From Lumbricus terrestris (Eukaryota; Annelida; Clitellata; Crassiclitellata; Lumbricidae), in NCBI GenBank assembly GCA_949752735.1, contig OX457042.1, forward strand, positions 33,022,289 to 33,086,288: DNA of 64,000 bases, read 5' to 3'. Positions within the stretch are counted from its first letter, which is position 1. Each line of letters starts with the position of its first letter. Positions 1 to 27,790 of this stretch are shown piece after piece. The notes beneath the pieces are model-generated. The model did not search any database. It was not told where the DNA came from and saw only the letters and a list, made by a program, of their open reading frames with translations. The translations under genes and the position numbers were made by a program.

Positions 1-410
1 ATTATGCAATTATAATTTTTTTTATTGGCTGATATAGAACTCTAACTATACTATTAGAAACTATACATACACCTCAACTCATTTTGTATAAAAGGCGATT
101 AACTAACTCTACACACACTAGTAAGTTTCACTGATTAATGCAACAATCTGCGTTCTTGTAAACTTTATAGAGTTAATGAACGAAAATTGATTGATTGAGT
201 GAGTATATATATAGCCTACAGAAATAGGGAAACAGACAAATAAATTTCGCTAGTGGCTGAGAGATTGCTCGCTTTATAAATTGAAAATTCATTCTAGTTA
301 TAGAAACGAGATTTTTGTGAATTGACGAATTGTGAATAGTCCTAACTATTCTAATAAAGACAATAACCACAGCCATGACTCCGATAATATAAACGACGAT
401 GACTGTTTAG
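1..410. other. Intron of carboxypeptidase copy 1
   Basis: AT-rich intron upstream of the exon at 411. Bases 250-410 align with 25160-25510 in copy 2 (ataaattgaaaattcattc, aaccacagcc), apart from the MITE there. No other feature seen. Confidence 0.7.
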
Positions 411-14295
<13,885 letters not shown>

Positions 14296-14341
14296 CCCTA
14301 CTGATTACGAGCATATATTGAAATGCTCACGATTTACGATA

Positions 14342-14347
14342 CATAAA
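14342..14347 (+). promoter_or_regulatory. Possible variant polyadenylation signal, copy 1
   Basis: CATAAA lies 47 bases after the stop codon within gatacataaaagaaattc, a segment also kept after the stop of copy 2 (37065-37070). No canonical AATAAA is seen nearby. Confidence 0.35.
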
Positions 14348-14469
14348 AGAAATTCAACTCAATTCGTTTTGTTGTTCACAATTCAATCTATTGCAGAGTA
14401 GAAAAACAACGTCGTGATAGAACAAGAAGACCCAGAAGAGATCAGGGTCTCGCTTATTAGAGTTGCATA

Positions 14470-14690
14470 GTATTTATGTATCATATATATTATGTATCAT
14501 ATTTATGTATCATTTATATATATATTAAACATGTATCATATATATGTATCATATATGTATCATATTTATGTATCATATCTATGTATCATATTTATGTATC
14601 ATATATATATATATATCGTATTATTTATGTAGTCTATCATGTATATTTATATGTGTGTATCATGAATATCATAATTATAATTTCATATGT
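14470..14690. repeat. TATGTATCATA-type array
   Basis: Degenerate repeats of atgtatcata with TATA variants over about 220 bp. Confidence 0.85.
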
Positions 14691-15464
14691 ATCAGGAAAT
14701 GAAAGTTGAATGACAAACAATTGATAATCATAGGTCCAGCTGGACTACGAGGCGTACGTAGGATAATATATAAATATGTTAACGAATACGTTATAAAGTA
14801 TAGATGACCAGGTTGAAAAAGTTAACCTCGTCAACTTGACCCCCCCCCCACGTTCTCTATTTGAGATTTTTGAGACATAGTGCTTCTACAACCATGAATT
14901 AAAACTTAAAGTAACGTCAGCCTGTTTTATAACCGCCGTCAATTTGGTGCAGAGCCAAAATCTTGGTCAAGTGTGCTGTGTGCTAAGAGACACAGGTGCG
15001 TGTCCTGAATTGTTGGAAATATTAAGTGAAGTTGTCAAGATTTCAGGCCACTGTAATGGAAGAAATGTTGTAACGATATGAAATATATGATTAACATTGA
15101 TTATTATGGGTCATTGTAATGAAATATTATGTGAACACTATAATACCCAATGAAATAATTTAATAGCAATGGGCATGCTGTGGGATATGCATAAAATTCT
15201 TGCAGACGTAGGCCTATACACACGAATGCAATTTGCGGGTAAGGCATGGCTTAAAATTTAGCATATAATGGGCTACGGTATAGTCATCAACGCCGAGCTT
15301 TCTCGGTTGTAGGGACGTTCATCTGGAATGTTAGCCCCTCAAAGTTGCGTTTATTATATCCGACCAATCAAATTTCGTTTTTATAAATCTCTCAAGCCAT
15401 TTTTATTCTGCTGTTGCTGGGCTGGGATCGCAGGTCTATTTAAGGGTGCCATATAAGTTCATAG

Positions 15465-15545
15465 AATGAATGAACGAACGAACGAACGAATGAACGAACG
15501 AATGAATGAATGGATGGATGGATGGATGGATGGATGAATGAATGA
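15465..15545. repeat. GAAC/GAAT/GGAT tetranucleotide array
   Basis: Three adjacent blocks of related tetranucleotides (gaacgaac, gaatgaat, ggatggat). Confidence 0.9.
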
Positions 15546-16184
15546 TTTTAGTGGCCATAGACGTGAAACAATTTTTTTATTTTAGCGTCTGTCCATCTGT
15601 AGCCTAAGCAACGGTACAACCTGGTCGATTTCAGTGATTCTCTTTAGTATTTCCGCTGAGTGGGGGAGGCAGGCAGAGAGCATAATATTATGCCTAGAAG
15701 CCTGGCAAATTTTATGGACCCGGGTTGGGAAGTTCTAGCCTATTATATTATATAAAGTTTATGATTTATATTTTAAAATATGATATCATACCGACTTTCA
15801 CTACGACCCGTTCAAACTTTAAATTGACAGTTGAATAAAATGGGGCATTGGATCAGCGTTCTCGTCGTGCCCATCGTCAGTAGGCCTACCCAGATATGCG
15901 AGTGAATTTCTAATCTATCCACACTCTGAGGGAAGCTAATGATCCTACAAGCAGGACTGAATTAAGCCATGGGTCCAAGTCGCACGCTAACGACAGACCT
16001 CGGTACAAATTTTCTGATAAATCTTCAAGATAGTTTTGGGCCCGTGACTTTCTGCCCTGGGGGCCTGGAGTTTCTCTCGACGGCCCCGCTCTCTTTATAG
16101 CATTATTGGGATGAACGAAGATGAACCCGTTTAAGAAATGCGATGTCTGTGTTGTCCGCTTGGCCATTAGTCAGCAAATGCCGT

Positions 16185-16405
16185 TGGATGGATGGATGGA
16201 TGGATGGATGGATGGATGGATGGATGGATGGATGGATGGATGGATGGATGGATGGATGGAATGGACGGACGGACGGACGGACGGATGGATGGATGGATGT
16301 ATCAGAGAGTTCACCTCATGGAATTGTAAGGTACGATTTGAACTATACAATAGTCGAACCAGAACTATCCCATAGACGGATAAGAACAATCCCATAGATG
16401 GATGG

Positions 16406-16438
<33 letters not shown>

Positions 16439-16760
16439 ATGGACGGACGGACGGACGGACGGATGGATGGATGGATGTATCAGAGAGTTCACCTCATGGA
16501 ATTGTAAGGTACGATTTGAACTATACAATAGTCGAACCAGAACTATCCCATAGACGGATAAGAACAATCCCATAGATGGATGGATGGATGGATGGATGGA
16601 TGGAATGGACGGACGGACGGACGGACGGATGGATGGATGGATGTATCAGAGAGTTCACCTCATGGAATTGTAAGGTACGATTTGAACTATACAATAGTCG
16701 AACCAGAACTATCCCATAAACGGATAAGAACAATTCCATAGATGGATGGATGGATGGATC
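16185..16760. repeat. About 180-bp minisatellite, three units, containing GGAT/GGAC blocks
   Basis: Each unit has a GGAT run, a GGAC run, a short GGAT run, then a unique-looking segment (tatcagagagttcacctc ... gataagaacaatcccatag). Units start near 16186, 16396 and 16574 and are almost identical outside the tetranucleotides. Confidence 0.92.
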
Positions 16761-17148
16761 CAGATTTGACGATGGCTTATGACAACACAGGCCTTGCCCT
16801 CGAAAGAAATTTGGTTCGCATAATACAGCTCTTTTTTCAAAAGCCGTTCTCAGCCGCGTTTCATGTCTACCATCTGTCAGTATTTCACCTGTCAATCATA
16901 TCTGTTGCCCTGCCCATTGCTCGTTCTTACTTGATTCAACTCTGTCTCTGTCTGTCTGTCTCTCGCTCTCTGTATGTCTTGTCTGTCTCTCTCGGTCTGT
17001 CCCCTTACCTATCTCCCTTCACCTGTCAAATTTTATCACAGCTGCGAAATTATTGCAACTAATCGTTCTCGCACAGAAACAAATTAGGCCTACGCAATCG
17101 AATCTAGAAATGAAACGAATAGTATACACTTAAATAATTATATATATA

Positions 17149-19245
17149 GGGCAATTCCACGGGAAATGGACATAAAAGTCCAAAAACAATTTGGGAATTT
17201 TTTTAATATAAAGGTATCATTTTAAAGCTAAGAGACCCTAGTGTTCAAAATAATAATTAAAATCAATAATCTTTGGTGAGATGACCGTCAGCCAGCTTAC
17301 ATTTGATGTCGACATGTTCTGCGCAATTCTGTTACAGAAATATTAAAAGGTTTGTTTTTTAAGTAATGGCAACAATTGGTTGATTTTATCAAACAAGCTG
17401 CATCAGTTGGATGGAAGTTCCACTTGGTAAGTATTTTCAAGTAAAACTTTGAACAATTAATAATAGTTCATTTTTTTACTTCAGACGTTTGGGATGCACT
17501 TTTCAATGTTACGTCAGTGACAAAAAATTAAGACTTTTTAGGATATAACCAAAAGTAGCAAAGCAAAAATTCTGAAAATTTGTAAACTTCTGATGCAACA
17601 TAATTATTAGCAATACAACTAAATAGTTAAAATTTTGTTTTAATTTAAGAAAAAAATTTAAACTGTGTCACTGACGTAACATTCACGTTGTCCCTCACGT
17701 AACAATATATGTCAGTGATAGCAAGAAACTTGTTTAAATTCGGTATATACTCGTAAAAATGCACTTATAAATCCAGTAATTGACATCCTAGCTTCGATTT
17801 GAAGTAAGCCCTCATTATAATCATCATCCTCCTCCTCCCCCTCCTCCTCCTCATCATCATTATCATCATCATCATCAATTTTTCATCATCACAGTAAACC
17901 AAACTAGTGATTTGCTTTTGCACACAGGGTGAGACACGTCACAAAAAACTGGGGCTGAGCTAACATGAATGCGTCACATGAAGAAGTAGCTAAAGTAAGG
18001 TGGCCATCATGCAGAAGAATGCTGAGTGGCAACAATAATGGAAACTAGTGGGACAAAAACAGAAAGAAATCTACAAATTGTACAATGCACAGCCTTCGTC
18101 AAAATTATGGTTAAAATGTCGTCACCCCAACTGAATCAGATCATGCAGCAACTTCAAGAGTTTCTTATCTGCTCAGTAATATATAGGAAAAGCAGTTATT
18201 CGACAAAAGAAAATCTGTTAAAAGTACTCCAAAGAAAGTTGCTCTCATGAACTTCTTAACAACAAACTTTGGCATAGCATTGCAGATAAAAAAGGACATA
18301 AAGATGTATAGATTAATGGACAGAAAGTGATATTGTTTCACATGAGCTGCTGGGAAATATGCAATATTTGTAAAGATAAATGGCACATGTGATAGTGTAT
18401 AAAGTAAAACATTGACAATGACACTAATGGAGGCATACGTTCGAGATCTAAATTCTGCAGTCAATGATTGGAACATGAAAATTTGCTTCATTGAGTCCAA
18501 AACATGTTGTTTCAGTGAGTGTAAAAGATCATAATGTATGTTGCTTCAAGCGTCGGGTTGATTTGAAAAAGTTGCCTTCTACACTACCAGACAGCAATCG
18601 AGCTACCGATTCAGTCAGTCCATGAGCTGCTATCTTAGAGTGCCAACTTATGAAAATGCAAAGGCATTTGTGAATCTGAAGTCAATAATGGTAAACAGAA
18701 GGGCTTCTTCACTCTCAGTGAACACATTGCAGTATCCAACAACACTGGATAATTTTTAAAGCATTCCTGCATACTTGTGAACCATGACTAGTAAATTTAA
18801 TGCATTTAATGTTTGTCTTTTCAGAAGCGTTACGTCAGTGACATTTCAATGTTACGTCAGTGACATTTAGGCACCATTGAAATAAATACATAAATGACAG
18901 CTGGATAAAAATTTTAACTTCCTATGTACGCCACAACCTGTACTAATAATTTTAAAAACATTAATAAAATTTTTGCAGTCATATTTCAGAAGATTGTGAT
19001 GCGAACATGAGTTACAATAATTTTGATGTCAGAATGTGTTACGTCAGTGACGATGCACAAAAACTGTTTTTAAAAATACCCATAAATATTTCCTGCCAAG
19101 TCTTTTTTGGCTTTTAAGAAGGATTATATAGTTAAACAAATTTGGCATAAATTTGTTGGCAAAGCAGTGATATCATAGTGTGCTAGAATTAAAAACGTTG
19201 CCAAATTTCTCTCTGAATGTTACGTCAGTGACGGTGGAATTGCCC
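17149..19245. mobile_element. TA-flanked inverted-repeat element 2 with repeated GTTACGTCAGTGAC
   Basis: 2097 bp flanked by TA (17147-17148, 19246-19247), ends GGGCAATTCCAC / GTGGAATTGCCC. The phrase TTACGTCAGTGAC or a close form recurs near 17508, 17663 (inverted), 18830, 18848, 19036 and 19219. Between 17930 and 18300 broken frames suggest a decayed ORF (pieces such as STPKKVALMNFLTTNFG). I recognise no transposase. Confidence 0.7.
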
Positions 19246-19247
19246 TA

Positions 19248-19850
19248 TACCTACATATAATAAATATGTATATGTATAACTATGATGTATAAATACATGT
19301 GTGTGACATATATAATTAGGCTATAATATTATATTGCTGTCTCAACATTATAGTAGGCCCCTATATATTTTTAATTTTCCAATAATATCAAACATAGAAT
19401 GTAGCAAACGTCAATGTCGACCTAAATCGGGATGTATGGGGCGTACCAGAAGAGACGGATATCCCGGTCAGACTGCAGGTACACCTATGTACCAAACATT
19501 TCTGTCTGTGTACCGAAAGGCGTGTGATAGATGTTAATGATAATTATGCTCTTACTCAAGCTACAATTTCTGAACTAAGTTATATTCTCAATCCAAGTGG
19601 TCACCATCAGTTAATTCCTTCTAACAGTTTACCTTGTCTTCTAAGGTTCAATTATAGCCTACGAAGCCACGACTGAGTCCATAATCGATCTAGCCTGATA
19701 ATTAATTATCACCTGCCATATGTCATCTGAGTGATTGTAGCACGATTGACCGGTGACCTCTGTCCACTAGTGCACGATGTACAGCCAAACCCTGGAACGC
19801 GCAGTAAAAATCTTCTGTCGAAACGAAACCACAGCTGACGTGAGTTCAAG
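19248..19850. other. Upstream region of carboxypeptidase copy 2
   Basis: Expected to hold the promoter and 5' UTR. No clear TATA box at a fixed distance from 19851. A 67-codon frame at 19334-19537 has five cysteines, but nothing else supports it as a gene. Confidence 0.5.
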
Positions 19851-19863
19851 ATGGCTACTACGG
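19851..19863 (+). CDS. CPQ: Probable first coding exon of carboxypeptidase copy 2
   Basis: ATG GCT ACT ACG G sits in a good Kozak context (tcaagATGG) and is followed at once by a strong donor, gtaagac. Joining it to the acceptor tcttgcag before 20709 keeps frame with the downstream ATG TGG and only lengthens the signal-peptide n-region to MATTDMWLP. The alternative is that this exon is 5' untranslated and the start is 20711. Confidence 0.5.
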
Positions 19864-22800
19864 GTAAGACAACTTGTTTGCTCAATTCTGGCGGTCGTAA
19901 CCTGTCGTATTCTAACGCAGCAGTCTTCTGAATCAACTATATATATCACCCACTGTAGCCTGAATTATGGTGTCAACAACGAAAGCTTGTGAAGTTAAGA
20001 CTTGTCTGTTTCAGTTAGCTGACCAACCGGATCTGACTTTTCCAGCAGTCCTTCGATCGTTGTTCCGAACTTGTTAGACAACGTGTACTAATTAAGTGAC
20101 CCTGAGTTGAAAAATAGTTATAAAGTAGACGTCGTTGCAATTAAGTAGAATGGCATGAAAAAATAAGGGGGGATTTGGATCGCTGGTGGACGAGAAAAGT
20201 CCGCTTTGGCCGGAAATTTTAGGAGGACGGCCGCCGGGTCGCCGACGACGTATTCATTGAAACATTTTCTGTCGACCTATTTTTTTAGTCATTTGCTGAA
20301 AATTCTAAGAAATGTACAAATTTTGCTACTGGAAAAACTGACGACCTTTTTCTTAGTCTTTTTTGGTCAAAATCTGACGAAGCGTACCATTTTCCCTGGG
20401 GAAATAACTGATGACCTTTTAAAAGTATTTCTTTCTATTTTACCGGAAATTACCATCATGCCTGTTTATGCATGCACACAAGCCCGGCTTTTCTTTTTTG
20501 GAGGGGGGGAATTCCACGTATTGGCTTTTCTGGAGGATATAATTATGGCGTGTATTTACGTGTATAGACCTACACCATGTCGCGATTTTTCCTGGGGGGA
20601 ATCCAATCATGGGAATCTTCCCCCAGAGACGTCTAGATTAAACACTGATTCTCACCATTCATAAAATATTCCTGTTCTTGAAGCTACCATGCATGCTTTG
20701 TCTTGCAGATATGTGGTTGCCCGCCTTTGTGGTGGTCACGTTAGCCTTGTTGGCTCCTGCTTATGCTGAACTGCCGCAAGACATTCTGGACCAGATCGCA
20801 GCCAGCCGACGTAACTATGGCATTCGCCAATATCCTGCGATCCTCGCTATTTTACCGCTTTCTAGTCACAACATCATGCATAATTGTTTCAGTTTTTGCC
20901 AATTTCGTGTTAAGTAATGTCATTGCTATTAAATAGATCATGATATGGGCATTGCTACTTTTGTAATGTCATTGCTATTAAATAGCCTAGAAAAAAGCCC
21001 TAGATCATGATATGGGCATTGCTAGTTTTGTAGGCTAATGTCATTGCTATTAAATAGCCTAGATCATGATATGGGCATTGCTAGTTTTGTAATGTCATTG
21101 CTATTAAATAGATCATGATATGGGCATCGCTACATTTTGAACATTTGTCTTATACTCAGGCCTCACTTTTAGCCTGCTGTTGTGAGTCCGTTTGAATGCG
21201 ATGCTATAATAGATTACTCTTAAGCATATGTACATGTATATCTTTTGGATAAATAGACTTCATAACGGTTTCGTTTTAACGCCCAAACGGTTGATGCCCA
21301 AGTAAACCGTCGCAACAGAAGTGACTAAACCGGAGCACTGATAATTCGAACCCTGGTGGCTACATTACGGATACGTTTGCATACAATCCTTATCGTTGTT
21401 TCAGCCGGTGTCGACCAGATCAAGAACCTCGTTTTAAATGGCGACCGGAAGTCTAAGACCTTCGACAAACTGGCTGATCTCAGCGACTACTTTCCAGATA
21501 GGAACTCCGGAAGCCAAGGACTCGAAGATTCCATTGGTCAGTTGAAGTTATCTGCATGTTTACCAAATGCAAAGTAAATATTTTACTTCGGTAGTTAATA
21601 ATTATTAATTTTTTAAATGCTACATTTTCCTCTTCGATCTAAGTCAGTAAATAAGCATATTCGCTACTACTTCGGCCGCAGGGTCTCATTGTGAGGGTAC
21701 ATACAATGTGAGATAAATGCAAAATCAATAGTAGTACAGCATTCTACCTATTAACGTTTCTTCTTATTAGACCCTATTGTCCTGGGAGACCATTGACGCA
21801 TGCATACGCATAGTATATTTCTTTGATGGGAGCAACCTATGTGCATGTAGAACATGCCCCTGATTTTTAGAACAGATGCGAAGTGAACGGTATCGACCTG
21901 CAGACAGAGCTGGTCACAGGGTGGACGGTCAAACGTGTAGACGGTCCCAGTAGGACATCTACTTCTGATGCATTGAAACCTGTTTATCCTGCTGACGAGC
22001 AAGACCCCATGCATCATTTTCAGTTGACATATAACAGGCGCGCCACGGTCACGGCGTGAACCACGTCAAAATGGTTTGAGCCCTTAAGCCCATGAGCAAT
22101 TAAGATGCGCAATCAGGGGCGAATCTAGTGGGGCCAATCCGGCCATGGCCCCCCATCTAGAAATTTCTTTATTTTTGACCAGCTTGTCTGACTTGGAAAG
22201 TTGACGTGGCCCCTCCATGAGTAGTTTCGTAGGACCCTCCCCACGCCTAAAAAAGGTCTTCAACTATTTTGGCGGATAAAATGGTATCTTTTCTTGGGAA
22301 TTCGAGACAAATGACTAAAAAAAGGTCATCAGATTTTTCGGTGACCAGGACGAAAATTTTCCCCTGTCCCAAGACCGAAAATTTTGGACCCCTTCGAAAA
22401 TTTCTGTATCCGCTCTTGTGCGCAATGCATACGTTTCCTTGTAGCATACCGGACGTACCATTGTTTTTTGCATAATCAGCCTAAAGAGAAAGATGATAAT
22501 ATGCGCAGAAATGTAGGCCTAACAACACGAACTCAGTTCAACAATTTTGAGACCGCCGCATTACTGGTCTTAGTTGCAGATTTACTATATTAAATCCTAT
22601 ATAAATAGACTAAGCGCATCGAAAATTAGTGGAATTGACTAATTGTTAATTGTACAGTCTAATTGCTTTTGTGAACTGTTTTAGACTACGTTTTAAATGA
22701 ACTGCTCATTGAAGGCCTTGAAAATGTTCACGGAGAGCCTGTAACCGTACGTCGTAAATTATTTTCTTTTCCTAATTATGGTTCTGATGTCTTAACAGTC

Positions 22801-25800
22801 AGCCATTTAGATTACAATAAAACTTATAAAAGACGCATAACTTAAACCCTCTTGCTTCTGAAGAGCTGTTATAGTGAAAGTCTCATTTTGTGCGTTGTGG
22901 TTCTTGTGTCCACCGTCGACGATTGAGTCCATGAGTCCATGACATGAGCCCAGCACCAGCACACCTGAGGACTTTTAAAGCTAAGGCCTACACTCATAAC
23001 TTCTATACACACTTAACTGCATGGCGGAGCCGCGTGTGCCTAAAAAACTTTTTTGATGACATTAATCAGTATCCGCTCAGTAGGTAATGTAAGGTCTCCG
23101 AGAATTTCTCAGCTCCCACAAAAGCCACGTCAGGGAGACCAGCTCATTCACGGGCTCTATTTCAAATCAAGTCCGCAATAGCCAGAGCTGCCATTTTCGT
23201 TCCGGTGCCAGGTCAAAATCCGACGAGGTCAAGTCGATGAGACAGCGTGGTGCTACTACGGTGATAGTCGGCGATGGTGATCATGATGATTGTGTGGTGT
23301 ACCTTCATTACGTGATATCCTGTCATCTTTAAGCAGTCAGCGCGTTAATCGATTCAATCTAATGCAATGATTCTAATTGTTGCTATGCATTCTAAAATAA
23401 TTATTAAGACTTATAAGATGCCATCATGCACACTCAATTATTGTGTGGGCCTACGCCTAAATGGCACAATTCAGTCGTTCGTTTCTGCGAGTGAAAATCT
23501 GAAACGATTACCAGCGAACGAATAGTTCACGTCATTCTAATCGATTACAAATTCAGTTCAGTGATTCAGAATGGAAGATATCTATCCAGAAATCGAGATC
23601 TATTAATAATTTGGATAATAAAATACTAAATAGGATGATATTTGAGATAAGAAAAACCGCGCGAATTTCAGTCTGATATTCACAGATCATGGTCCCCTGT
23701 GAATGGTTGCAGGTTCCGAAGTGGACTCGTGGAAAAGAGTACGCTGAGATTCTGACACCGGTGCCACATCAGATGTCGATATTAGCACTTGGTTCTTCCA
23801 TCGGTACGAATGGGACTCTAACTGGAGAGGTCATCGTGGTCAAGTCATTTGATGAGCTGGAATCAGTGAAGGACCAGGTAATTGGATGAACATATTATGG
23901 ATGGATGGATAGATGGAGGGAGGGATGGATGAGCACTTGTTATATAGCGCCCCTTCAAAATTACTACTCGCGGACACTCAATGGAAGTTTCACGCCAACG
24001 CACTTGAGCAATTGCGAGTATAAAAATCATATATATATATAGAGGACTTACACACGGTCCTCTCACGGCGGCATGAGGTGGATTCGAACCCTCAACTTTC
24101 CGGCTCCAAGGCACCGAACATACCTTTGTACCACCGCGTCCCACAATGGATGGATGGATGAATGGATGGACGGACGTACGGATGACTATATGAATGGATT
24201 TAGAAATTCATTAACTTACGCATTGGTGGACGAATGAATAGATGGATTGAAAGGTGGATGGCACGGCTGAAAGATGAATGGTTTGCGAGCATGTATTCTG
24301 CGGCTGTTGGAACAGGCGGTGTCCTCTTTTTCACAAGCACATCTCTTCAAGCAATCTATTTAGTCTAATCATGTTATAGTAACTCAATGGGGGAACTGCT
24401 GCAAGCATACATGCATCGAATGTGCTGAGTCCTTCAACCTCTCGCTGATAATTAGCCTAATTATAGACCGATATCAGTGTATAAATTAAGTTGCTTTTTC
24501 CTATGTTGGGGAGAGAGAGAAAACCTTTGAGGCCGAAGACGTATGGTTTCTCTCTCACGGACGAAGATAAGAGCAATTTTGTACCAAGAGTTTATACAAA
24601 GCCTGTTTCTGGTGTAACTATGCACTACATAGATAACACTCTTCAACGTATCTTACAATGAGCGATAAGCCTAACATTAGGTCTACTCAAACTAGCAGTG
24701 GCGTAGCCAGGAATTTTTCATGGGGGGGGTTTATGGCCGGAAACCCTGTTTTTTGCTATTTTTTCTTACTTAAATGGAAAAATAACCTTAAAAAATCTTT
24801 TTTTCGGAGCCAATGGGGGGGTTTTAACCCCCGAAACCCCCCCTTGCCTACGCCACTGCAAACTAGGCTACATAGTCGTTCGTCTTGTCAGCGTGGTCAA
24901 GAGAACAAGCCAAAAATATTTGAGTGACTACAGACTGGGATGCAATCAAGCAATCAATCAATCAAGCAAGCAATCAAGCAATCAAGCAAGCAAGCAATCA
25001 AGCAAGCAATCAATCAAGCAAGCAAGCAATCAAGCAAGCAATCAAGCAAGCAATCAAGCAATCAGTCAGGCAATCAATCAGAATTTTCTCAAGGAATAGA
25101 CTAATGAGTGAATGCATGGATGAATAAAATGCATCCAATAAACTCGGTCGATGGATGGAAAATAATTCATCTGCATAATAAATTGAAAATTCATTCTGTG
25201 GCAACGGACAGCGTTTTGGCAATGGTGATAACTCTGCCAAAAAATGACAAAACCACAGCCGTAGTAGACCATACCTCTAATACAGGGCTGTTTTAAAGGA
25301 ATTTTTAGAACTGCACAACCCCTTCTTTTCTTTCCCATCATCCATGGTAAATTACTTCCAATCGGAGGACAATGACCGTTTTTCACTAGTTTCAACTGCA
25401 CGGAAGTGCTTTTACAACTGCACAATTTTTTTTAGAACTGCATTTTGTGTACAACTGCACGCTAAAAAAGCCCTGCTCTGATAATTCTAACGGTGGTGGT
25501 GCTTAGGTTCCTGGTAAGATCGTCGTCTACAATCAACCGTGGCAGGGCTACGGAAGTTCCAGTCAGTACCGATCTAACGGCGCAGCAGAAGCCTCAAAAC
25601 GAGGAGCCATCGCAGCCCTGGTCAGAAGCGTCACCGACTTCTCCCTTTACAGCCCTCACACTGGAATCCAGGCAAGTCAAAATGCTCTGCTATTTTCTCA
25701 TATCAATGCCCTAGTAGGCCTGGCCTATTTGAGAATGCTTCCAGAATTCGCATTAAATTCAGCCTAAAAATATAGCCTCCTTTTAACACTGTTCCAGCCA

Positions 25801-27728
25801 TGTGTATTAGTGTGTAGCGCACTTTAAAGCAATGTATTGCGTAGTGCATGCAGCATAAAACCAGATCTTGATTGTCTTGATATAGGCCTATAGATGTAAA
25901 GTCTATAAACGTAAATATATAGACTACTATTATATGTGATTATGTATATATGTATAGATTCTATATGTAGCGGGGCGCGGTGGTGTAGTGGTGGCTTCGT
26001 TGCCTTGAAGCCGGAAGGTTCGAGGTTCGAATCCACCTAAAGTCGACGCGTAGGGACCTTGAGCAAGTCCTTCACTCGCAATCAGTGTTTAATCTAGACG
26101 TCTCTGGGGGGGAAGTTCCCCCCCAGGATTGACATTTCCCCCCCCAGAAAAATTTGACGAAATGATATTGGTTTTTAGTTACTGTTTCATCATTGTTTTA
26201 CATGAAGTGTTATAATATATCGTGATATTATTTATTATTATATGATTATAATGACATTATTTTACTACTATAATATATGATAATATCATGTTAAGAGGAC
26301 ACCTTAAAATTCTGCCATTGCAATGTGAAAATTCAAAAAGTTTCTAATGGGTCACTGAAACAGTTCAGCTATTTTGCTAAGATGACATCTTAAAATGCTG
26401 CCATTGCAATGTGATAATCCAAAAAGTTTCTAATGGGTCACTGAAAAAGTACAGCTATCTTGTTAAGACGACACCTTAAAATGCTGCAATTGTAATGCGA
26501 AAACTCAAAAAGTTTCTAATGGGTCACTGAAACAGTACAGCTATTTTGTTAAGATGACCCCCTAAAATGCTGCCATTGCAATGTGGAAATCCAAAAATTT
26601 TCTAATGGGTCACTGAAAAAGTACAGCTATTTTGTTAAGACGAGACCTTAAAATGCTGTCATTGCAATGTGGAAATTCAAAAAGTTTCTGATGGGGAGGG
26701 GCACATCCCCCTCCCCATACCCCTCCCCGTCTCGGTGCTAAGCGCATCACGAGCATCCTTCGGACGTTCAAATGTCCCCCCCAGAAACCCCAATTCCCCC
26801 CCCAGAGGAGGGGGACTAGATTAAACACTGACTCGCAATTGCTCAGCGCTTCGGCGTGTAACTCTGATGCAGTGTCCGCACTGTAGTCGGAAGCGCCTCT
26901 GAGTAGAGAGCTCGAAGAGGCGCTATAGAAATGGGTAAATAAATAAAAATAAATAAATATATAATATTATCATATGTTATATAGGCATCATTCAGTTCTG
27001 TTAACTAATTCTTTCAGTATTACGATTCCCGATACCCGAAGATTCCAGTCGCTTCCATCACAGTCGAGGATGCAGAACGCCTTCAACGCTACTATGATCG
27101 AAGTATAAATCATCTTATTTGCTTCAGTCATGTATATTTATTATTAAAATCGCAAACAGCCTTTCTCGCAGCAAGGCATAGGGGAGGGTGCGGCAAAACG
27201 CCCATGGGAGGTAAGATGCCCATAGGCATTATTTCAGTCAACTGAAATGCCGAATCCAAATTTTAGTTAGAACCGTTTTGTTTTATGTATTTCCGGTTGA
27301 AAGACATCCTACTTTCGTTTTCCCTGTGACCAGGTCACTCGTTATCAAGAAAAATCGATTTTTGCGAAAGCTGATGTAAGGGTTCCCATTTTTCATTAAT
27401 TTGTTAAAATTACTTAGTTTCGCTTTTTCCGAAAGATCCATGCTTTGTTGGATTCATACTTATTTAGGTATGCTACATTGAACTTAAACCTGCCATTGAA
27501 GTAGTCGTTTTAGGCGAGGAGTATGGAATGTAACTACTACTGCTTGGGGGTAAGATGCTCACGGGGCTGGGCGTCTTACCCCACGTGACTGGGCGTCTTA
27601 CCTCACATGACGGGACATACATACCTACATACTACAGAAATACATATATACATACATACATACATACATGCATACATACATACATACATACATACATACA
27701 TACATACATACATACATACACACATACA

Positions 27729-27790
<62 letters not shown>

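Larger units (their letters stand above)
14296..17146. other. Intergenic region, left part
   Basis: Between the stop of copy 1 and the TA-flanked element. It holds a TATCATA-type array (14470-14690), GAAC/GAAT/GGAT repeats (15465-15545) and the minisatellite at 16185-16760. I see no coding exon or RNA gene in the rest. Confidence 0.6.
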
